DNA of 64,000 bases from Stenotrophomonas sp. 169. Lineage in GTDB: Bacteria; Pseudomonadota; Gammaproteobacteria; Xanthomonadales; Xanthomonadaceae. Positions 57,194-64,000 of this stretch are shown here, one piece after another; position 1 is the first letter of the stretch; every line of letters starts with the position of its first letter. The stretch covers positions 62,001 to 126,000 of the forward strand of contig NZ_CP061204.1 of assembly GCF_014621775.1 (NCBI RefSeq), read 5' to 3'. The position numbers and the translations under genes were made by a program. The notes under the pieces are model-generated. The model did no database searches. It was not told the DNA's origin and saw nothing but the letters and a program-made list of their open reading frames with translations.

Positions 57194-59355
57194 TGCTGCG
57201 CCTCCAATGCATCCAGGTAACGCTGGCCCATCGCATCGGCGGCGTTGCGCCGTGTCACCTGGGGTAGCGGACGTTGCACCGCACGCCACAACTGCGCACG
57301 CAGGCGCTGCCGGCATGCGTCACAGCCCGGTTCGATGCGCAGCTGTTCAATGGCAGCGGCCAAGTCGAGGGCGTCGGGCAGGAAGGCGCTGTTGCGCTGC
57401 TGCCACGCCGCCAGTGCATCCAGATCCGGCGTCTGGTCGCCGTCGCCAAGTCGCTGCCAGGCCTCCACCACCACCGGATCCGGTGGCGTGCGCGCGGTCA
57501 GCGGCAACGCCCGGCTGGCCAGCCCTGCGCGATCACCGCCCAGCCGCCGGCCCTCGTCGATCGGCGGCAGTTCCGGGCCGACGCGGGCCAGGTAGATGCG
57601 CTCGGCCTGCTGCACCTGCTTGATGAAACCGAGTGCCTTGTAGGCATGCGGCAGGGCCTGCTCGGGGCGGCCTTGGCGCAGCTCGCCCTCGGACGACCAC
57701 ATCTGGTCAAGCGCTGCCTTCAGCGTGGCGCGGGTCTGCGGGTCCAGCAGGGTCGCCGCTTCCGCATGGTCGTGGGTATGGCCGTACTCGGACAATACGT
57801 CGGTGGCACTGCCGAACACCGGCGGCGCTTGCGGTACGGCCGCGGCACCGCCGTGATCATGGCCATGATCGTCATCAGCGCCGGCCTGGGTGTCGTGATC
57901 GTGCGCGTGATCGTCGTCGTGTGTGTCCGCAGCGGGCACATCGCTGGTGGGCAGGTCGCTGGTTGGCGGGGCCTTCGGCGCGCCCTCGCTTTCCTCGCCG
58001 AGGAACTGGCCGTAACGCATGCGCAGGATGCGCTGGTCCACGCCGATGGCATCGCTGCGCGTCATGAAGCCGTCCGCGGCCAGGCGGCGCCGCTCACGGA
58101 TCAATGCTTCGGCATCGATGATGATCTGCCGCTGGCTGCGGAAGTAGGCCGGCAGCGTCTTCTTGATGCGACCCTCAAGTTCGGCACCGCGCACGGCTTC
58201 GGTGCTGGGCAGGCGCAGGATCACACTGTTGCTGCGGCCGATCTGCGGCGCCGGTGCGTGGTTGTCGCGCACTTCCAGCTGGGCGATCACATCGTTGCCT
58301 GGCTGTGCGCCGAGGGCCGCCAGGTCGAGGGTGTGGGCAAAGCGCCGGGCCGTAGGTTCGCCCGTGCCGGTCAGCGCCACGCTGCGCCGGGCGAAGGTGA
58401 TGTTCTCGCCACTGCCTTCGGTGGTGGTGATCGACAGCGTCGCCCGCGCGGCGACGCCGTGGTCGTCGCTGGCCTCGAAGCGCAGCGTCCACTGGCGCTG
58501 CCCAGGCGTGCCCAGCACCAGGCTGGAAGGCGGATCGATCACCCGCACCGTGGGCGCGCGGTCGGCGACCACGTCGAGTCGATGCAGCCGGGCGTCGGCC
58601 AGTGCGGGCTCGCTGACTATCCGGTACAGCACCGGCGTGCGGGCAACGTCCTGTGCCTGCCACTGTCCTTCGTGCTCGCGCAGCGGTAGGCGGCGGCCAT
58701 CATGGAACTGCAGCCACGCGGTGCGCGGCGCCCGGTCGAAGCGTACGGACCAGGACAGGCGACTGTCGGCGGCGACCTTGGCATCGAGCGCGTTCTGCGT
58801 GCGCGCAGGTTGGCCGGTATAGGCCGGCGCTTCGATGCGCAGGCGGGTGGACTGCAGGCGCAGCGGGCCTGCTGTGGTGGGGAGCGCCTGCGTGGCAGGG
58901 ACCGCCACCGGCGACGGTCCCGCGTGTGGCCAGCCCAACGCGAGCAGGGCCGTGGCGCCGCCGCCGATCACGCACAGTGCGATGGCAGCGCGCGGCCAGC
59001 GTGGGCGCAGCTCAGGCACGGCGCGTTCAAGCGTGGCCAGCACATGCGCGCGCTGGCGCCGCTGCAGGGGATTGAGCGCGGTTTCGTCGGCGAACAGCAG
59101 GTCGGCGCTGTCCTCGCTGGCACCGCTGCCGTCGAGCTGGCGCTGCAGCCAGCGTCTGTCCAGACGGCGCGCGCGGGTAATGGCCACGCCCGCGGTGACC
59201 AGCAATGCGACCGTTGCGATCACGCAGGCGATATCGAACCCGGCCACGCGCAGCGCCAGCGCGGTGGCCGCCGCGGCCCAAGGCAGGCCAAGCGACAGGG
59301 TAATGACCACGCGGCGCCGACGCGCGCGCTGCCAGGCCTGTTGCAGCGTCTTCAT
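57190..59355 (-). CDS. DUF4175-like membrane protein with His/Asp-rich segment, 721 aa
   Basis: Three N-terminal helices (about 17-38, 42-62 and 117-137), a long extracytoplasmic part, and family phrases such as APTVRVIDPPSSLVLGTPGQ. Residues about 475-531 contain runs such as DTHDDDHAHDHD, DDDHGHDHGG and GHTHDHAE, with some ten His, like metal-binding loops of zinc or nickel transporters. The C-terminal 180 residues are helical with a CDAC pair. Overlaps both neighbours by four bases. DUF4175 assignment is moderate. Confidence 0.8.
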   Translation of the reverse strand: MKTLQQAWQRARRRRVVITLSLGLPWAAAATALALRVAGFDIACVIATVALLVTAGVAITRARRLDRRWLQRQLDGSGASEDSADLLFADETALNPLQRRQRAHVLATLERAVPELRPRWPRAAIALCVIGGGATALLALGWPHAGPSPVAVPATQALPTTAGPLRLQSTRLRIEAPAYTGQPARTQNALDAKVAADSRLSWSVRFDRAPRTAWLQFHDGRRLPLREHEGQWQAQDVARTPVLYRIVSEPALADARLHRLDVVADRAPTVRVIDPPSSLVLGTPGQRQWTLRFEASDDHGVAARATLSITTTEGSGENITFARRSVALTGTGEPTARRFAHTLDLAALGAQPGNDVIAQLEVRDNHAPAPQIGRSNSVILRLPSTEAVRGAELEGRIKKTLPAYFRSQRQIIIDAEALIRERRRLAADGFMTRSDAIGVDQRILRMRYGQFLGEESEGAPKAPPTSDLPTSDVPAADTHDDDHAHDHDTQAGADDDHGHDHGGAAAVPQAPPVFGSATDVLSEYGHTHDHAEAATLLDPQTRATLKAALDQMWSSEGELRQGRPEQALPHAYKALGFIKQVQQAERIYLARVGPELPPIDEGRRLGGDRAGLASRALPLTARTPPDPVVVEAWQRLGDGDQTPDLDALAAWQQRNSAFLPDALDLAAAIEQLRIEPGCDACRQRLRAQLWRAVQRPLPQVTRRNAADAMGQRYLDALEAQQ

Positions 59356-60473
59356 GCGGGTCGCCTCCGTCGCGCACTGCTGGCCATCCAGCGCTCCAGT
59401 GCGAACAGCAGCAGGATCACCAGCATCAACCAGGGGGCAAGTTCGCGCGCCGGCGGCACGGTCGGGGGCAGGGACGCGCGCTGTGGCGCCTGGTCCAGCG
59501 CATCGCCCAGGCGGGGCGACGCAGGCGGCTGCAAGGCCTGCAGCAGCTGACGTGGAAGGTGATCGTCGCGCAGCGCCAAGGTGCGGCCCGCGTCCCATTC
59601 CCCGGGCAGATACAGCACGTGTCCGCGACCCGAGCGCTGCTCCCACAGCAGCGGCGCGCCCTGTGCATCGCGGAGCAGCAGGCGGGCGCCTGCCGGGTGC
59701 GCGGCACGTGACAGGATGCTGCCCCCTTGGTCCACCCAGGCCTGCCATGTGGTGGGCAATGGGTCGGCACTGCTCCATACCCCGGTTTCACCAGGCTCCG
59801 GCAGCGCGTCAGCGGATAGCGGTGCTGCCAACGGCTGCGCCCCCCACGCGCGCTGCAGGGCCGTCAGCCAGTGTTGCGCCGCTGCGGGTGCATCGCTTTT
59901 GACGCGCAATCGAGGCGGCGCCGGAACCGCTTGTGATGTACGAGTGGCCAGCGGCTGCGGACGCCACTGCACCGGGCGCGACAGCTGCAGGCGCGCCCCG
60001 TCGAGGCCGGGCAAGGGGTCGGGCACATACACGGTCAGGGCTGTGCCGGTCGGCAGTTGGGCGTCGAGTTCGCGCAGCAGGCTGGGCAGCGAGGCATCGC
60101 CTGGCGGCGCTGGCTGTCCGATAGGGGGGAATCCGGGCGCCAGCCAGTGCCAGTTGCGCAGGTCTTCCGTGCTGCGCAGGGCGGCTGCATCCAGTCCGGG
60201 CGCAACGACGGTCCACGCGGCCGGCGCAGGTTCTGGCCCGGTCAGCGCCGGTCGCGCCAGCAGCAGGGCGAGCGCGGCCAGCAGTAACAGGCGCACCAGC
60301 AGCAGGGGCCAGTCATCGAAGCGGATACGTTGGCGCGGGCGAATCCGTGCGCGCAGCCAGCGCAGTGCGGCAAAATCCACCGGCGTGTAGGGATGGCGGC
60401 GGGCGAGGTGGATCAGCAACGGCAGCAGCCAGGCCGCGACCGCCAGCAGGCCGAGTGGGAACAGCAGGCTCAC
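59352..60473 (-). CDS. BatA-type membrane protein without vWA domain, 373 aa (GTG start)
   Basis: The N-terminus has the aerotolerance-regulator BatA block: helix SLLFPLGLLAVAAWLLPLLI, HLARRHPYTPVDFAALRWL, then a second helix (LLLVRLLLLAALALLLARP). A soluble domain and a C-terminal helix (WLMLVILLLFALERWM) follow. Unlike BatA it shows no MIDAS DxSxS site. GTG 60473 overlaps the DUF58 stop as GTGA, and its own stop overlaps the next start as ATGA. Confidence 0.85.
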   Translation of the reverse strand: MSLLFPLGLLAVAAWLLPLLIHLARRHPYTPVDFAALRWLRARIRPRQRIRFDDWPLLLVRLLLLAALALLLARPALTGPEPAPAAWTVVAPGLDAAALRSTEDLRNWHWLAPGFPPIGQPAPPGDASLPSLLRELDAQLPTGTALTVYVPDPLPGLDGARLQLSRPVQWRPQPLATRTSQAVPAPPRLRVKSDAPAAAQHWLTALQRAWGAQPLAAPLSADALPEPGETGVWSSADPLPTTWQAWVDQGGSILSRAAHPAGARLLLRDAQGAPLLWEQRSGRGHVLYLPGEWDAGRTLALRDDHLPRQLLQALQPPASPRLGDALDQAPQRASLPPTVPPARELAPWLMLVILLLFALERWMASSARRRRPA

Positions 60474-61366
60474 GCGGTGATCCCGCGGCCGAACAACGCC
60501 TGCAGAGGCTGGTCGAGCGGCTGGTCGAGCCAACTGGTGGCGGATGCGATGCCCCCTGCCTGCAAGCGGGACTGCAGGGCAGTGCGCGCTTCGGCGAAGC
60601 GCTGCAGGTAGTCGCTGCGGATCGCGGCACCATCACCCCGCACTTCCTCGCCGGTCTCCGGGTCGCGGAAGCGATGTCCGGCGTCGAACGGAAAGTCGCG
60701 TTCGTCGGCGGTCAGCACCTGCAACAGCACCACGTCGCGGCGCGCACGCGCCAACTGCTCCAGCAACACGACACCGGTCTCGTCGAAGCCATCGCCGATG
60801 CACAGCAGCAGGTCGCCGGGACGAACGCGTTCCCACAACGGCCGCAACCGTTCCGCGGCAGGCCATTCCCCGCGCGCGCGCAGGGCCTGCAGCTGCAGAT
60901 AAACGCGATCGCGCTGGCGCGCGCCGTGGCCGGCCGGAACCAGTTGCAGGCCCTCACCGTCGATGGCCAGCAGGCCGAAACGATCGCCTTGCTGCAGCGC
61001 CAGCTCGACCACGCACGCGGCCAGCAGGCGCATGTGATCCAAGCGGCTGCGGCCGGGATCGACACGGTCGGTCTGGCCGGCCGAGGCCGTGGCATCGAGC
61101 AGCAACCAGACCGTGATCGGACTTTCGCGTTCGGACTCGCGCACGAAGAAGCGGTCCGAGCGCGCGTACAGCTTCCAATCAACCTGGCGCAGCTCATCGC
61201 CGGGTTCATAGGCACGGTACTGCGCGAATTCCAGGCCCGCGCCACGGCTGCGGCTGGCATGCTGTCCGATCCCGCTCATGCCGCTGGCCAGCCGCGGCCG
61301 CAGGCGCAGCGCACGCAGGCGCGCACGCAGGTCCGGTGGCAGCAACAGGGGCAAGCCGGTGCTCAA
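60470..61366 (-). CDS. DUF58 family (vWA-like) protein, 298 aa (TTG start)
   Basis: Family motif YRAYEPGDELRQVDWKLYAR with FVRESERE follows, then a vWA-like domain (VWLLLDATASAG, LLLCIGDGFDETG). No ATG lies before the conserved core; TTG 61366, 7 bases after the moxR stop, is the best start. DUF58 proteins are regular partners of MoxR ATPases. It is the only vWA-like protein seen in this operon. Confidence 0.88.
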   Translation of the reverse strand: MSTGLPLLLPPDLRARLRALRLRPRLASGMSGIGQHASRSRGAGLEFAQYRAYEPGDELRQVDWKLYARSDRFFVRESERESPITVWLLLDATASAGQTDRVDPGRSRLDHMRLLAACVVELALQQGDRFGLLAIDGEGLQLVPAGHGARQRDRVYLQLQALRARGEWPAAERLRPLWERVRPGDLLLCIGDGFDETGVVLLEQLARARRDVVLLQVLTADERDFPFDAGHRFRDPETGEEVRGDGAAIRSDYLQRFAEARTALQSRLQAGGIASATSWLDQPLDQPLQALFGRGITA

Positions 61367-61373
61367 GTGCGGG

Positions 61374-62357
61374 TCAACCGGGGAATGGAACGGCCTGCAG
61401 CAGCGCGGCGACCACGTCGTCGGCACGCTTCTGCTCGGCCTCGGCGGCGAAGGACAGCACCAGCCGATGTCGCATCACCGGCGCAGCCAGTGCGAGTACG
61501 TCTTCGCGGGTGGCGGCAAAGCGCCCCTGCAACAGGGCGCGCGCTTTCGCGGCCAGTACCAGCGATTGCCCAGCGCGCGGTCCCGCACCCCATTTCACCC
61601 ACTGGTTGATGGCGGCCGGCGCACCATCGCCCGGTCGGCTTGCGCGCACCAGGCGGGTGATCCAGGCAAGCACGTCGGCGCTGACATGCACCTGCCGCAC
61701 GGCCGCCTGCAGGGCGAGCACTGCCTCGGCATCCATCACCTTCGGTACGCCGGCGGTGGCGCCGCCAGTGGTCTGTTCCAGGATCTGCCGTTCTTCGTCT
61801 TCGCTGGGATATTCAACCAGGACGTGCAGCAGGAAACGGTCCAGTTGTGCCTCTGGCAGGGGATACGTGCCGGCCTGTTCAATCGGGTTCTGCGTGGCCA
61901 GCACGAAGAAGGGCTGCGGCAATGTGTACGTGGTGCCGGCATAGCTGACGGTGCGTTCCTGCATGGCTTCCAGCAGGGCGGCCTGGGTTTTCGGCGGCGT
62001 GCGGTTGAGCTCGTCGGCCAGCAGCAGGTTGGTGAAGATCGGCCCTTGCTGGAAGCGGAAATGGCGGTGGCCGGTGCCGTGGTCTTCTTCCAGCAGTTCG
62101 GTGCCCAGGATGTCACTGGGCATCAGGTCAGGGGTGAACTGCACGCGCCGGAACTGCAGCTCCAGGGCGTGGCCAAGCGAGCGCACCAGAAGGGTCTTGC
62201 CCAGTCCGGGCGCGCCTTCCAGCAGGCAATGCCCGCCCGCCAGCAGGCCGATCAGCAGTTGCTCTACTACGGTGTGCTGGCCGACCACGGCGTGGGCGAG
62301 CGCGCTGCGCAGCTCATGCAGGCGCGGCAGCAGGGAATCGAGGTCGGGGGTGCTCAT
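61374..62357 (-). CDS. MoxR-type AAA+ ATPase, 327 aa
   Basis: Walker A GAPGLGKT at 48-55, Walker B LLADELNR with Asp115 and Glu116, sensor 1 VLATQNPIEQAGTYPLPEAQ, and a lid domain. MoxR proteins act as chaperones that assemble or metallate partner proteins with vWA-domain help. It lies in the middle of a tightly packed seven-gene operon and is probably its motor. Confidence 0.95.
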   Translation of the reverse strand: MSTPDLDSLLPRLHELRSALAHAVVGQHTVVEQLLIGLLAGGHCLLEGAPGLGKTLLVRSLGHALELQFRRVQFTPDLMPSDILGTELLEEDHGTGHRHFRFQQGPIFTNLLLADELNRTPPKTQAALLEAMQERTVSYAGTTYTLPQPFFVLATQNPIEQAGTYPLPEAQLDRFLLHVLVEYPSEDEERQILEQTTGGATAGVPKVMDAEAVLALQAAVRQVHVSADVLAWITRLVRASRPGDGAPAAINQWVKWGAGPRAGQSLVLAAKARALLQGRFAATREDVLALAAPVMRHRLVLSFAAEAEQKRADDVVAALLQAVPFPG

Positions 62358-62373
62358 GGGAATGCCTGTCCTA

Positions 62374-63081
62374 TCAATGGTTCAACGCGTACATCACGAT
62401 GTTGACGCCGAAGCGGGTGTTGTCTTCGGCCAGGAAGCGTTTGTTGCGCCAGTCATAGTCCCACTCGCAGCCGTAATCCTTGTTGCTGTAAAGCAGGCCC
62501 AGCCGACCGTCCACCTCGATGCCCTTCAGGTAGTCGTGCACCAGGTCGTCACCCCAGCCGTTGAGCTCGAAGCTGGTGGCCGGTGGCCCCTCCGGAAACT
62601 GAAAGAAGCTGCGATAGAGCGCATGGGTGTTGGGCAGCTTCTTCAGGGCCTTCGGCCCGAACAGCCGCGCCATCTGCGCCTCGAACGAGGTGGCGAACAG
62701 ACCGTCGATATCGTGGTTGCAGTCATCGACGAACACGAAGCCGCCATTGCGGACATAGCGCACGAAGTTCTGCCGCTCGGCGGCGTTGAATTCGACCAGC
62801 GTGTGGCCGGCGAGGTAGCAGAACGGTGCCTCCATCATGCGCGGATCGGCAAGCGCGACCACACGTTCCTGCGGGTCCACCCGCAGCGAGGTGTAATCGA
62901 TCAACGAGGTGATCAGGTTGGATGGCATGCGTGCATCCACGTCCCAGTCGCCGGAGTCGTACTGCAGGCGGGTGAACCAGAAGTCGTAGCGTGAGCTGCG
63001 CGGGCCTGCCTGCGCCCATGCCGGGACCGCTGCCGCAGAAGCGGCGGCGGCGAACCAGCGCAGGCAGGCCCGGCGATCCAT
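62374..63081 (-). CDS. DUF4159 family exported protein, 235 aa
   Basis: A twin-arginine-like signal (MDRRACLRWFAAAASAAAVP) is followed by the DUF4159 domain: FWFTRLQYDSGDWD, APFCYLAGHTLVEF, VRNGGFVFVDDCNHDIDG. The domain has a glutamine-amidotransferase-like fold in relatives. Its start overlaps the upstream stop by one base. moxR follows 16 bases later. Confidence 0.9.
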   Translation of the reverse strand: MDRRACLRWFAAAASAAAVPAWAQAGPRSSRYDFWFTRLQYDSGDWDVDARMPSNLITSLIDYTSLRVDPQERVVALADPRMMEAPFCYLAGHTLVEFNAAERQNFVRYVRNGGFVFVDDCNHDIDGLFATSFEAQMARLFGPKALKKLPNTHALYRSFFQFPEGPPATSFELNGWGDDLVHDYLKGIEVDGRLGLLYSNKDYGCEWDYDWRNKRFLAEDNTRFGVNIVMYALNH

Positions 63082-64000
63082 CAGACTGCGTCGGACAACG
63101 AGGTGAACGTGAAGTCGCGCAGGCGCATCGGCGGGATCATCATCACGAAGCTGGACTCATCACCGGCCACGCGCACCGGCTTGCCCAGCTCGTCGATGTT
63201 GTTGAGCATGATCACCGGCGACTCGTTGAAGCGGAAGTTCTTCACGGGGTGCTTGATCTGCCCGTTCTCGATGTAGAACGTGCCATCGCGGGTCAGGCCG
63301 GTCAGCAGCACGGTCTGTGGATCGACCATGCGGATGTACCACGTACGGGTGACCAGGATGCCCTTCTGCGTGCCGCGCACCAGGTCGGCGGTGCTCTTGT
63401 CGCCACCGCTCATCAGCAGGTTGCCCGGCCGCGCGTTGGCGGTCTTGCCCTGCTTCTGCGCCCAGAAGCGCGAATAGTCCAGGCTGGCGATCTTGCCGTT
63501 CTCGATGATCGCGATCTTCTCGCGCGGCATCCCGCTTTCGTCCCACGGCAGTACCGGCGCTTCCGGGTGCCACGGGTCGGCATGCAGGCTCACCCGCGAA
63601 TCGTAGACCTGCTCGCCCAGCTTGTTGCCGCCGCCCTTCTTGGACAGGAAGCTGCGGCCTTCGTCTGCAGTGCGTGCGTCGAAGAACCGCATCATGAAGC
63701 TGATCAGGCCAGCCGCTGCGGCCGGTTCCAGGATCACCGTGTACTTGCCCGGTTCCAGCGCCTTGGCTTCAGCCGATTCGGTGGCCTTGCGCATGGCGAT
63801 GCGCACGTCCTGGTCGGCCTTGAAGTCCGCTGCGTCCTTCAGGTTGCGGCCGACCCAGCCCGAACCACGGCCGTCTTCGGTGCGCACCGTGCAGGTGTAG
63901 TCGAAGTTGCTGGTGCGCTGGTAGCCGAAGTTGCCCTTGCTGTTGGCGGTGGCGGTGAAGCCATGGCCATCTTCGAGGAAGCCGGCGGCGATCACCCCGG
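63081..64000 (-). CDS. TldD/PmbA family protein, C-terminal 306 residues (5' end outside window)
   Basis: The frame runs off the end of the window. Visible blocks such as YTVILEPAAAAGLISFMMRF, SGGDKSTADLVRGTQKGILV, YIRMVDPQTVLLTGLTRDG and the end MRLRDFTFTSL match TldD/PmbA proteins. In E. coli TldD/TldE form a metallopeptidase that matures microcins and degrades peptides. The HExxxH site of TldD would lie upstream, so whether this is the TldD- or TldE-type subunit is unknown. First known gene of the operon. Confidence 0.88.
   Translation of the reverse strand, partial: GVIAAGFLEDGHGFTATANSKGNFGYQRTSNFDYTCTVRTEDGRGSGWVGRNLKDAADFKADQDVRIAMRKATESAEAKALEPGKYTVILEPAAAAGLISFMMRFFDARTADEGRSFLSKKGGGNKLGEQVYDSRVSLHADPWHPEAPVLPWDESGMPREKIAIIENGKIASLDYSRFWAQKQGKTANARPGNLLMSGGDKSTADLVRGTQKGILVTRTWYIRMVDPQTVLLTGLTRDGTFYIENGQIKHPVKNFRFNESPVIMLNNIDELGKPVRVAGDESSFVMMIPPMRLRDFTFTSLSDAV

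Overview
The window is GC-rich chromosomal DNA from a gamma-proteobacterium of the Xanthomonadaceae, most likely Stenotrophomonas. The gene content fits (OpgD, TtcA, RdgC, PlsB, GltBD, XVIPCD-tailed type IV secretion effectors, I78 inhibitors). Many short palindromes ending in GTAG match the SMAG repeat family described in S. maltophilia. I saw no rRNA, tRNA, CRISPR array, prophage or insertion sequence, and no plasmid or replication-origin features. Genes are dense, with short gaps and many 1-4 base overlaps.

Layout. 1-3.8 kb: the tail of a type IV secretion effector, an unknown gene and an orphan SF1 helicase. 4-12 kb: patatin-like lipoprotein, AIM24-family protein, TonB-dependent receptor, class A acid phosphatase, ABC ATPase, EF-hand protein and mutM. 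12-15.2 kb: an ECF sigma factor followed by a Ser/Thr kinase with a TPR-like tail, a likely signalling pair. 15.2-23.1 kb: opgD, tdk, rep, a GNAT acetyltransferase, a yceH-like gene, an e(P4)-type phosphatase and pyrF. 23.1-32 kb: two tandem trypsin-like proteases (one truncated), a lipoprotein overlapping plsB, a YdcH-like gene, ttcA, rdgC and a YgjP-like metallopeptidase. 32-42 kb: a two-domain methylglyoxal synthase divergent from an EvgS-like hybrid kinase, then gltBD. 42-51 kb: three I78-type inhibitor genes, topoisomerase IB, a short-chain dehydrogenase with a histone-like tail, a broken effector gene beside an intact putative immunity lipoprotein, and a BlaI/M56 pair. 51-55 kb: a nuclease/helicase pair resembling MrfB/MrfA. 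55.4-64 kb: a seven-gene minus-strand operon (TldD/PmbA family, DUF4159, MoxR, DUF58, BatA-like, DUF4175-like with a His/Asp-rich segment, and a large membrane protein).

The operon at 55.4-64 kb is the best candidate for an incompletely described system. It joins a MoxR AAA+ ATPase and its usual DUF58 partner to membrane proteins, a TldD/PmbA-family protein and an internal His/Asp cluster that looks able to bind metal. Other points worth a second look are the effector relic with intact immunity gene, a hybrid kinase whose phospho-acceptor His appears to be Ser, and a methylglyoxal synthase made of one degenerate and one apparently complete domain.

All assignments come from reading translated sequence and recalling family motifs; no database search was run. 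Where an internal start was preferred over the longest open frame, the reason is given.
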